From Gemmatimonadales bacterium (GTDB taxonomy: Bacteria; Gemmatimonadota; Gemmatimonadetes; Gemmatimonadales; GWC2-71-9), in the NCBI GenBank assembly GCA_025929805.1, contig JAICPP010000076.1:1-13001 (forward strand): DNA of 13,001 nt. The letters are read 5' to 3'. Both the position numbers and the translations under genes were made by a program. The notes under the pieces are model-generated. The model searched no databases and was not told the origin of the DNA. It saw only the letters and a program-made list of their open reading frames with translations. How positions within the stretch are numbered: position 1 is the stretch's first letter; each line of letters opens with the position of its first letter. Shown here piece after piece: positions 1 through 6,140 of this stretch.

Positions 1-74
1 AGGACCAGCTCGACGCCACTCATGAGGCGATGGTTCTGCCGATGGCGGTCGGCGGAGGGAGCATGCCGGACTGT

Positions 75-1139
75 TCAGGCGCGGGCGTCGTCCAGAAACA
101 CCAGCGCCTGCCGGCGGGAGACGACCGCCTCCAGCGCTTGATGCACTGCCGGGTCGATCACACTGCCGACCAGGTCTCGCAGGCGCTCCACGGCGACTTC
201 AGCGGACATCTTTTCCTGATAGGGCCGCGCGGTAGTGAGCGCGTCATAGATCTCCACGGCACCGATGACCCGGGCTCCCAGGGGAATAGTCTCACCGGCC
301 AGACGGTCGGGGTAGCCTTTTCCATCCCAGCGCTCGTGATGGCTGCGAACGAACCCGATGACATCCTTCAGGTGCACTAGTGGGGCCAGGATCTGGGAAC
401 CCACCGTGACGTGCTGCTTGACGTGCTCGTATTCCGCTTCGGTCAGTGGCCCCCGTTTATTGAGGATCTCCTCGCGAATCCCGATCTTTCCGATGTCATG
501 CAGGCGTCCACCGGTGCGCACGGCCTCGATCTGTTCGTCGGTGCCGCCGAGCTGGGCAGCGACCATGGCCGAGAGGTCGGCCACCCGGGCCGAGTGGCCC
601 CGCAGGTAGGGGTCCTTGGCCTCCAGCGCGTTCACCAGTGCTTCGAGGGTCGCCACCGATATGCGCTCCTGGTTGGCCTGCTCCAGCCTCCGCTCGGCTA
701 CCCGGGCTGCTACCTCCTCTTTGAGCCATTGGTTGATCTGCTGGCCTTCCAGGTGGGTGTGCCGGCGCTGGAGCGCGAGGTGAATCGCCCGGCTGAGGTG
801 CCCCAGGTCTATGGGTTTGATGAGGTAGTCATAGGCACCCCGCTGCATGCAAAGAGCTGCACTCGTGGCATCGTTCACTGCGGTCAGCATCAGGAGCGCA
901 ATGGCGGGCTCGAGCTCCATGATCTGGGGAACCAGCTCGACCCCGCTGACCCCGGGCATGTTCACATCGAGGAGCATGCCAGTGATCTTCTGCCGTTGAA
1001 GCACGGCCAGCGCCTCTTCGCCACTGGCAGCCGTGGCGACCTCATAGCCTTGCTGCACCAGAAATCTCCGGAGCGCATTCCGGATGGATTCTTCATCGTC
1101 CACGACGAGCAGCGTGACGGGCTCATCGGTCAATGGCAC
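75..1139 (-). CDS. Response regulator with receiver and HD-GYP domains (probable c-di-GMP phosphodiesterase)
   Basis: A 354-residue two-domain signalling protein, cytoplasmic, with no membrane segment. Residues 8-125 are a CheY-like receiver: acidic pair D14/D15, phosphoacceptor D58 (LLDVNMP), T86 and K108. A helical linker (about 126-165) leads to an HD-GYP domain (about 163-340): E173 and H182 (ALEAKDPYLRGHS), H214-D215 (HDIGKIG), H243, H267-H268 and the G275-Y276-P277 signature. HD-GYP domains hydrolyse cyclic di-GMP to pGpG/GMP, and phosphorylation of the receiver by an unseen histidine kinase probably controls this. One oddity is E296 where the family usually has the metal-binding Asp of the VAD-x-[YF]-DAL block. 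The GTG start is set by AGAGGAG 5 bases upstream. The gene lies 102 bases after mqnD on the same strand. The family call is firm; activity is inferred. Confidence 0.93.
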   Translation of the reverse strand: MPLTDEPVTLLVVDDEESIRNALRRFLVQQGYEVATAASGEEALAVLQRQKITGMLLDVNMPGVSGVELVPQIMELEPAIALLMLTAVNDATSAALCMQRGAYDYLIKPIDLGHLSRAIHLALQRRHTHLEGQQINQWLKEEVAARVAERRLEQANQERISVATLEALVNALEAKDPYLRGHSARVADLSAMVAAQLGGTDEQIEAVRTGGRLHDIGKIGIREEILNKRGPLTEAEYEHVKQHVTVGSQILAPLVHLKDVIGFVRSHHERWDGKGYPDRLAGETIPLGARVIGAVEIYDALTTARPYQEKMSAEVAVERLRDLVGSVIDPAVHQALEAVVSRRQALVFLDDARA

Positions 1140-1144
1140 ACGAA

Positions 1145-1151
1145 CTCCTCT
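1145..1151 (-). promoter_or_regulatory. Ribosome binding site for the HD-GYP gene
   Basis: AGAGGAG on the minus strand, 5 bases before the GTG at 1139. It fixes this GTG as the start and shows that the gene has its own initiation site rather than being coupled to mqnD. Confidence 0.75.
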
Positions 1152-1241
1152 ACGCGTCGGGCGCTATTTTGATATTGCTCGAGAGGCTTAGCAGGAGCGA
1201 GCTGGGGGTGTTCAGAAAGTAGTCGAGGAGCGGGCAATTGC

Positions 1242-2084
1242 CTACCCAACGAACTCGACTTCGACCTTTTCAGGGATCAATCGCGACTGGTAGGCTCGGT
1301 CCAAGAGGGTCTGCACTGCCTCGCGACCCCGAGGCCCGTAATCGACCGTCCACTGGTTCACGTACATGCCTACGAACCGGTCGGTTCGCTCGTCGCCAAT
1401 CCCGCGGTTGAACTGCTTGGCGTGCGCGAGGGCAGGGGTCCGGTGCTCCAGGCCGTACACGATACTGGCGCGCAGATCCCGAGCAATCTGCGCGATGAGC
1501 TCCGGTCCGAGGTCTCGCCGCACCGCATTGCCGCCCAAAGGCAGCGGCAGCCCGGTGTCCTCCTGCCACCACGCCCCCAGGTCGGCCCAAAGATGAAGGC
1601 CTGCGTCGGCATAGGTGAGCTGGCCCTCATGAATGAGTAGCCCTACATCAACGGCTCCCTGAAGAACCGCGTCCTCAATCTGATCGAAGGGCACTACCTG
1701 GGTGGCGCACCCCGGCTGATACAGCTGGAGTGCCAGGTACGCCGTCGTCAGCTTACCGGGGACTGCCACGCGATGATTCTTCAAAGCGACACGCGGGTCG
1801 GGTGGGCGGGGCATGCTGGATACGAGGCGCGGCCCGTACCCGTCACCCATGGATGCGCCGGAGCTCAATAGAGCATAGTCCCGCCAGATATAGGCATAGG
1901 CGTGTATCGAAACAGCGGTGACCTCAAGCTCTCGCCGGCGGGCCCGCTGGTTGAGTGACTCGATGTCCGCCAGCTCATGCAGGTAGTGAATCTGGCCGGT
2001 GTCCAGCTTTCCTTCCGCCAGCGCGTAGAACATGAACGCGTCATCGGAATCCGGGCTATGGGCGAGGTGGATGGTTCGTTTCAC
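1242..2084 (-). CDS. mqnD: 1,4-dihydroxy-6-naphthoate synthase (menaquinone, futalosine pathway)
   Basis: A 280-residue soluble enzyme of the MqnA/MqnD family with a periplasmic-binding-protein-like fold. In the futalosine route to menaquinone, MqnD converts cyclic dehypoxanthine futalosine to 1,4-dihydroxy-6-naphthoate. The N-terminal block HSPDSDDAFMFYAL (9-22) is the MqnD form of the substrate pocket. GDGYGP (80-85) follows, and LLIHEGQLTY (149-158) carries the conserved His152, which corresponds to the catalytic His of the family. Length is normal for MqnD. The start is GTG only 4 bases after the stop of the zinc-ribbon gene, with no good Shine-Dalgarno, so translation is probably coupled. 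The start codon itself lies in a heptad-like repeat. No other mqn gene is visible here, which is usual because the pathway is often scattered. MqnA is the alternative, but the motifs favour MqnD. Confidence 0.9.
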   Translation of the reverse strand: MKRTIHLAHSPDSDDAFMFYALAEGKLDTGQIHYLHELADIESLNQRARRRELEVTAVSIHAYAYIWRDYALLSSGASMGDGYGPRLVSSMPRPPDPRVALKNHRVAVPGKLTTAYLALQLYQPGCATQVVPFDQIEDAVLQGAVDVGLLIHEGQLTYADAGLHLWADLGAWWQEDTGLPLPLGGNAVRRDLGPELIAQIARDLRASIVYGLEHRTPALAHAKQFNRGIGDERTDRFVGMYVNQWTVDYGPRGREAVQTLLDRAYQSRLIPEKVEVEFVG

Positions 2085-2106
2085 GGTTTTACCGCTTACG
2101 GTTCAC
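2078..2106 (-). repeat. Heptad-like repeat spanning the zinc-ribbon stop and the mqnD start
   Basis: Read on the minus strand, this stretch is GTGAACC, GTAAGCG, GTAAAAC, one extra C, then GTGAAAC. These units match the GTRAACG heptads at 2867-3011. The first units encode the last residues and the TAA stop of the zinc-ribbon protein (VNRKR-stop). The last unit supplies the GTG start and first codons of mqnD. Confidence 0.55.
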
Positions 2107-2856
2107 GCTTTCGGCTTCCTGTTTAAACTCATCCAGCGCCGGCTTGTGATCCCGATATTCCGCCCGGTTGGCGGCGGTTTCTCTCCCATAGTGGGTGAGA
2201 AAATCCTGCTGGGCACGGCGCTCTGCGACGGGATCCTGCTCTATTCTGGCCGCAGTGCCTCGGACGAGATATCCAAACAGGTGCCCCGGTGTTTGAGCCA
2301 GGATGGTGTCGGCCAGGGCTCGGGCTTGCAGGAGACTGCCAACCTGGAGATGGATCACTGCCGCGTGATAGCGGGCGTCCGCATCCACGGTGTCCAGCTG
2401 CTGATACGCACCGAGAGCCATGGGCGTGAATCGCTCAACCTGATCCGACTCTCCCCGCTCGGCCGCCTGCATGATGCGATTGAACAGTCGATCGAACCGC
2501 TCCCGTGGGCTCATCTGACTGATGTCGGGAGCCCGCTCCGGCGGCCCTGCGCCGGTATTGGCCATGTCGGGAACCGGCGTTTGAGGAGCCGAGCTGGACA
2601 CCTTGTACGTGATCCCGGCTACCAGGGCCACGCAGAGCCCACCGGCAATGAGCCAGGTCCGCCGATCGGATGCCCGCTGCGGGGCCGGACCGTTCGCCGC
2701 CGTGCCACACCGGTGGCAGAAGCGCGCCTGAGGTGAAAGCTCGGCGCGGCAGGCGGAACACGCGCGCATGCCGAGACTGGCCCCGCACTCACTGCAGAAA
2801 TTCCCGGCAGCCGGAGAGCCGCAGACCGGACAGGCCGGGGTCGATGGAGAAGTCAT
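2089..2856 (-). CDS. Double zinc-ribbon, single-pass membrane protein with TPR-like C-terminal region
   Basis: A 255-residue protein of unknown function. Two zinc ribbons sit at the N-terminus: C9-x2-C12 with C21-x2-C24, and C33-x2-C36 with C47-x2-C50. After a short Pro/Ala linker there is one hydrophobic span (about 68-85, WLIAGGLCVALVAGITYKV), then a Pro-rich spacer. An Ala-rich helical region (about 117-250) looks like degenerate TPR repeats, for example around AAVIHLQVGSLLQARALAD. The expected topology is zinc ribbons in the cytoplasm and the TPR-like part outside, which is inferred. The ATG at 2856 has no clear Shine-Dalgarno. The stop is 4 bases before mqnD, so the two genes are probably one transcript. 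Proteins of this layout are common in bacterial genomes but have no assigned role. A menaquinone role is not supported by any motif. Confidence 0.82.
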   Translation of the reverse strand: MTSPSTPACPVCGSPAAGNFCSECGASLGMRACSACRAELSPQARFCHRCGTAANGPAPQRASDRRTWLIAGGLCVALVAGITYKVSSSAPQTPVPDMANTGAGPPERAPDISQMSPRERFDRLFNRIMQAAERGESDQVERFTPMALGAYQQLDTVDADARYHAAVIHLQVGSLLQARALADTILAQTPGHLFGYLVRGTAARIEQDPVAERRAQQDFLTHYGRETAANRAEYRDHKPALDEFKQEAESVNRKR

Positions 2857-2866
2857 CCGGAGAAGC

Positions 2867-2929
2867 GTAAACGGTGAACGGTGAACGGTACAGTGAAAGC
2901 CATGATCGGTGAAGAGTAAACGGTAAACG
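2867..2929 (+). repeat. Period-7 repeat, left array (GTRAACG units)
   Basis: Units GTAAACG (2867-2873), GTGAACG (2874-2880) and GTGAACG (2881-2887) run end to end. Looser matches follow (GTGAAAG at 2893-2899), then two more exact units GTAAACG at 2916-2922 and 2923-2929. The array lies just upstream of the minus-strand zinc-ribbon gene and is the inverse of the array at 2970-3011. Confidence 0.8.
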
Positions 2930-2969
2930 GGAAGGACTTACCAGAACGAGCCGGGGGATTTTTCTTTCC

Positions 2970-3011
2970 CTTTTACCGTTCACTGTTCACTTTTCACTGT
3001 TCACTGTTTTG
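2970..3011 (-). repeat. Period-7 repeat, right array (inverted copies)
   Basis: On the plus strand six consecutive heptads read CTTTTAC, CGTTCAC, TGTTCAC, TTTTCAC, TGTTCAC and TGTTTTG. On the minus strand these are GTRAAMR-type units, so this array is inverted relative to 2867-2929. Together they could fold into a long imperfect hairpin or cruciform between the divergent zinc-ribbon and glnA genes. The array ends 34 bases before the glnA start. Confidence 0.8.
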
Positions 3012-3045
3012 TTGTTGCCGTTCACGCCTCTCGGTAGGGTCCAGT

Positions 3046-4446
3046 ATGTCCGAGCGAAAGCAGCGGCCGCCGACCCCGTTGGCACGCCCCACTCTCGACG
3101 GCTTTCCTACCGACCTCGGGAATGCCGGCAAGTCCGACGTGCTGGAGCTGACCCGACGATTCAGCGTCGATTTCCTGCGACTTCAGTTTACTGACATCCT
3201 GGGTGTCAACAAGAACGTCGAAGTGCCCCGCAGCCAGTTCGAGAAAGCCCTCGACGGCGAGATCATGTTCGACGGCTCTTCGATCGAAGGTTTTGTGCGT
3301 ATCGAAGAGTCGGACATGCTCCTCAAGCCCGATCTGCGCACCTTTCGAATCCTTCCCTACGACGATGAAGGTGGCCGAGTAGCCCGCCTGCTCTGCGATA
3401 TCTATACCCCAGACGAGCGGCCATTCGTCGGTTGCCCCCGCACCACGCTCAAGCGTCAGGTGGAACGAGCCCGCAAGCTCGGGTTTGCCATGATGGCCGG
3501 CTGCGAGGCCGAGTTCTTCATGTTCGAGAAGGCGCCCGACGGCTCACCTACCACGATCACCCACGACTCGGCGGCGTACTTTGATTTGGGACCGATAGAC
3601 CGGGGAGAAGAGATCCGTCGAGTCATTGTCGAACAACTGGTCGAAATGGGTTTCGAGGTCGAGGCCGCACATCACGAAGTGGCCACCGGCCAGCACGAGA
3701 TCGATTTCCGCTATGCTGACGCGCTCACCACGGCTGATAATCTCACCACCTTCAAGTTCGTGGTGCGCAACGTCGCCAGCCGGTTCGGGTACATCGCTTC
3801 GTTCATGCCCAAGCCGATCCAGGGCATCAACGGCAGCGGGATGCATACCCACCAGTCTCTCTTCCGGGGCAAGGACAACGCCTTCTATGATCCCAAGGGG
3901 GAATACCAACTTTCGGCCACCGCCCTGCGCTACATCGAGGGACTCCTCCAGCATGCCCGGGGCTTCTGCGCGATCACCAACCCACTGATCAATAGTTACA
4001 AGCGTTTGGTGCCCGGGTACGAGGCGCCGGTGAACGTCGCCTGGTCGATGCGGAATCGCTCTCCTCTCGTGCGCATACCCGATCGCCGTGGGCTTGGCAC
4101 CCGCTGCGAGCTCCGGATGCCGGACCCATCTTGTAATCCATATCTCGCACTCACGGTTCAGCTGGCCGCAGGGCTCGACGGGATCGAGCGAAACCTCCCG
4201 GCCCGGGAACCGGTGAACCGCAACATTTTTACGATGAGCTACCGGGATCGGCGAAAGTACCGAATCGACGAGCTACCAAGAGACCTGCATGAGGCCCTCG
4301 AACTGTTCGAGAAAGACGATGTGATCAAGGCGGCGTTGGGCGAGCACCTGACCGAGCGCTTTCTCGAGGCCAAGCGAAATGAAGTGATGGAGTACAACCT
4401 GCAGGTGAGCCCCTGGGAGATCGATAACTATCTGGGGAGGTATTAG
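3046..4446 (+). CDS. glnA: Glutamine synthetase, type I (alpha-like)
   Basis: A 466-residue cytoplasmic enzyme that makes glutamine from glutamate, ammonia and ATP, and assembles as a dodecamer in this family. Visible family blocks are FTDILG (48-53), DGSSIEGF (76-83), metal/substrate residues in EAEFF (154-158), HHEVATGQHEIDF (209-221), NGSGMHTH (262-269), the Glu flap NPLINSYKRLVPGYEAP (312-328), NRSPLVRIP and ELRMPD. The C-terminal part lacks the adenylylated-Tyr NLYDLP motif of beta-type enzymes and instead has NIFTMSYRDRRKYRIDELP, which is the GSI-alpha form. Control is therefore probably by feedback or protein partners rather than adenylylation. The ATG start gives roughly 25 extra N-terminal residues before the usual DVLELT start; no better in-frame start is obvious. 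It is divergent from the zinc-ribbon gene across the heptad repeats and convergent with the DUF3108 gene. Confidence 0.96.
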   Translation: MSERKQRPPTPLARPTLDGFPTDLGNAGKSDVLELTRRFSVDFLRLQFTDILGVNKNVEVPRSQFEKALDGEIMFDGSSIEGFVRIEESDMLLKPDLRTFRILPYDDEGGRVARLLCDIYTPDERPFVGCPRTTLKRQVERARKLGFAMMAGCEAEFFMFEKAPDGSPTTITHDSAAYFDLGPIDRGEEIRRVIVEQLVEMGFEVEAAHHEVATGQHEIDFRYADALTTADNLTTFKFVVRNVASRFGYIASFMPKPIQGINGSGMHTHQSLFRGKDNAFYDPKGEYQLSATALRYIEGLLQHARGFCAITNPLINSYKRLVPGYEAPVNVAWSMRNRSPLVRIPDRRGLGTRCELRMPDPSCNPYLALTVQLAAGLDGIERNLPAREPVNRNIFTMSYRDRRKYRIDELPRDLHEALELFEKDDVIKAALGEHLTERFLEAKRNEVMEYNLQVSPWEIDNYLGRY

Positions 4447-4580
4447 CGGGGAAGTGGAAAGCGGAGTCAGCCTCAGCCGGTCACTTCAGCCGACAGCCCG
4501 AAATTATGAATTGGGTGTGCGCATGTCTTTGGAGCCCGCGGCACCGCCTTAACTTCCCCGCCTCCCCGCCTCCCCGCCTA
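4444..4580. repeat. Convergent intergenic region with inverted CGGGGA-rich ends
   Basis: The region starts at the glnA TAG (4444-4446) and ends at the DUF3108 TAG (4580-4578). A perfect 10-base inverted repeat, GCGGGGAAGT at 4446-4455 and ACTTCCCCGC at 4552-4561, flanks about 96 bases. Both ends thus read TAG followed by a CGGGGA-rich run going outward from each gene's stop. The internal part shows no gene and no clear classical terminator. It resembles a small repeated extragenic element, but this is inference from one copy. Confidence 0.5.
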
Positions 4581-4587
4581 CCTGCTT
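4556..4587 (-). repeat. Period-8 tandem repeat (AGGCGGGG units)
   Basis: On the plus strand three perfect CCCCGCCT units (4556-4563, 4564-4571, 4572-4579) are followed by a degenerate fourth unit, ACCTGCTT (4580-4587). The repeat crosses the TAG stop of the DUF3108 gene, so its last two codons (Ser-Arg) and the stop are made of repeat sequence. Confidence 0.8.
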
Positions 4588-5264
4588 ACTAGCGACAACA
4601 CCACACTTCCGAACGGCAGCGGGAGCTCGAGCTGTGCCGGAATACGACGCTTGTCGTCGGTAAGCCATACCCGCATTGTCGACCCTCGAGCCACGACTCG
4701 GACCGCCAAGCAGGGGGTACTGCCGCGCCCCGGAACGGGCACCGATTCCTTGCCGTCGACGTGAACTTCCACCGGGTTATAGCCGGTCTTGAAGTACCGG
4801 CTCAGGCTGTAGGACCGACCTACCTCGAGCGGTGCGGATCGTAGATAGTATAGAAAGGCAAGCTCGTCGAGGGGCTCGGAAGGAGCGACCCAGTCACCCG
4901 GCACTCCCACTTCCCGATACCGAGCCGAGTCCGGGACAATCTCATAGCCCCGCTCATCCACCTTGCCGCCCTGCACCAGGCGCCGGTGAAACCTCAGCGA
5001 ATGGAAACGGGCGGTACCAACTCGCGAGGTCAGGTCATAGCTGACCCGCCATCCCGGGGGGCCGCCCCGGCCGGTCATGGCAAATTCGAAGGCCTCCGCA
5101 CCTCGTTCTCGGACCAACCGGGCGACCGTCACCGACGCGTTCCCCACCGGGAAATACCCCAGCTTGGCCTCGTATCGGAGGGTCTCCCCGATGCTGAAGG
5201 GGTAGGGTGCCGCCAGTCTGGTCAGGAGGGCGGCTTGAGCGAGCAGCTGCGCAGCGGGTATCAC
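4578..5264 (-). CDS. DUF3108-family exported protein
   Basis: A 228-residue protein of the DUF3108 type, beta-rich envelope proteins of unknown function. The N-terminal block FSIGETLRYEAKLGYFPVGNASVTV (split as FSIGETLRY and GYFPVGNASV) and later PSEPLDELAFLYYLRS, YFKTGYNPVEV and VWLTDDKRRIPAQLE are typical of the family, ending in a beta strand that closes the fold. Residues 1-19 (Ala/Leu-rich, ending LAA) look like a weak signal peptide without an obvious positive start, so periplasmic location is probable, not certain. The start is a GTG with no Shine-Dalgarno; codons upstream remain open for some distance, so a slightly longer N-terminus is possible. It is divergent from the HAD gene with only 22 bases between starts, and convergent with glnA. 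Confidence 0.85.
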   Translation of the reverse strand: MIPAAQLLAQAALLTRLAAPYPFSIGETLRYEAKLGYFPVGNASVTVARLVRERGAEAFEFAMTGRGGPPGWRVSYDLTSRVGTARFHSLRFHRRLVQGGKVDERGYEIVPDSARYREVGVPGDWVAPSEPLDELAFLYYLRSAPLEVGRSYSLSRYFKTGYNPVEVHVDGKESVPVPGRGSTPCLAVRVVARGSTMRVWLTDDKRRIPAQLELPLPFGSVVLSLVSR

Positions 5265-5275
5265 AGCCGAAATAT

Positions 5276-5281
5276 AAGGAG
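5276..5281 (+). promoter_or_regulatory. Ribosome binding site for the HAD phosphatase
   Basis: AAGGAG with a 5-base spacer to the TTG at 5287. It decides this TTG over the in-frame GTG at 5299, which has no such site. Confidence 0.75.
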
Positions 5282-5286
5282 TCTGT

Positions 5287-6084
5287 TTGATTGAAGATGT
5301 GACCGGCAGCGAGCCGAGTGCCTACCTCCTGGACCTCGATGGTACCCTGTATTCCGGTGGTGCCGCCATTGCCGGAGCACCCGGGACTCTGCGCCGGCTT
5401 CGCGAACGCAAGATCCCCTTTCGCCTTGTCACCAACACCACCAGCCGGTCGAGGTCGATGCTGGTTCAGCGGCTATCTGGTTATGGGTTCGAGGTCTCAG
5501 CGGAGGAGGTCTTCACCGCCACTCTGGCAGCTACCCACCTGGCCCGGGCGGCGGGGCACAGCACCGTTGCCCCTTTTATCCTGGATCCGGCGCTGGAGGA
5601 TATGCAAGCTCTCGAATTGACCGGTGGCACGTCCGGTCGGCCTGCGGCCGGCTGTCCCGATGCGATCCTGGTGGGCGACCTGGGAGACCGCTGGACCTAT
5701 GCCTTGATGCAGGAGGCGTTTGAATACCTCATGAACGGCGCCGACTTCATCGCACTCTCCCGCGACCGATACTGGCTTCGTGAGGGTCAGCTGGCGCTCG
5801 ACGCAGGACCGTTCGTGGCCGGACTGGAGTATGCTAGCGGCAGAGTCGCCACCATAGCTGGGAAGCCCAGTCTCGTGTTCTACCGCACCGCGCTCGAGAG
5901 TCTCGGCACCGCCCGCTCTGATACGGCGATGATAGGGGACGACCTCTGGTCGGATGTCCAAGGGGCCCAGCGCGCCGGACTGCAGGGTTGGCTGGTTCGC
6001 ACCGGCAAATACCAGGAGTCCGCGTTGCACGGCAGCGGCATAGACCCTGACCGCGTTCTCGACAGCATCGCAGCACTGGAGTAG
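5287..6084 (+). CDS. HAD-superfamily (subclass IIA) phosphatase, NagD/LHPP/HDHD2-like
   Basis: A 265-residue cytoplasmic phosphatase with a Rossmann-type HAD core and a C2A cap. Motif I is D16-L-D18-G-T with nucleophile D16 and acid/base D18. Motif II is T49-N-T (LVTNTTS). Motif III is K193 (AGKPS). Motif IV is G217-D218-D219 with a following D223 (GDDLWSDV), which holds Mg2+. The cap (about 75-185) includes DAILVGDLGDRWTY. The family acts on small phosphorylated compounds such as nucleotides, sugar phosphates, pyridoxal phosphate or phosphohistidine, and the substrate cannot be read from sequence. The TTG start is backed by AAGGAG 5 bases upstream. It is followed on the same strand by the Omp85-type gene after 56 bases, with no clear functional link. 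Confidence 0.9.
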   Translation: MIEDVTGSEPSAYLLDLDGTLYSGGAAIAGAPGTLRRLRERKIPFRLVTNTTSRSRSMLVQRLSGYGFEVSAEEVFTATLAATHLARAAGHSTVAPFILDPALEDMQALELTGGTSGRPAAGCPDAILVGDLGDRWTYALMQEAFEYLMNGADFIALSRDRYWLREGQLALDAGPFVAGLEYASGRVATIAGKPSLVFYRTALESLGTARSDTAMIGDDLWSDVQGAQRAGLQGWLVRTGKYQESALHGSGIDPDRVLDSIAALE

Positions 6085-6140
6085 GAGCGAACCTCTTATC
6101 TTCCGGCCCATCAGCCTGCTTTTCTCTACCCGGAGTTCTG

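Noticed and set aside
1..23. Possible start of another minus-strand gene at ATG 23 (MSGVELVL, running off the left edge)
   Set aside because: Only seven full codons are visible, there is no Shine-Dalgarno, and the likeness to the receiver motif SGVELV is too short to support a call.
411..1172. Long open plus-strand frame of 253 codons
   Set aside because: It is antisense to the receiver/HD-GYP gene and has no recognisable domain.
2032..2736. Open plus-strand frame of 234 codons across mqnD and the zinc-ribbon gene
   Set aside because: It is antisense to two supported genes, with low-complexity Arg/Gly/Pro-rich translation.
2867..3011. CRISPR array
   Set aside because: Units are 7 bases and contiguous with no spacers, and no cas gene is nearby.
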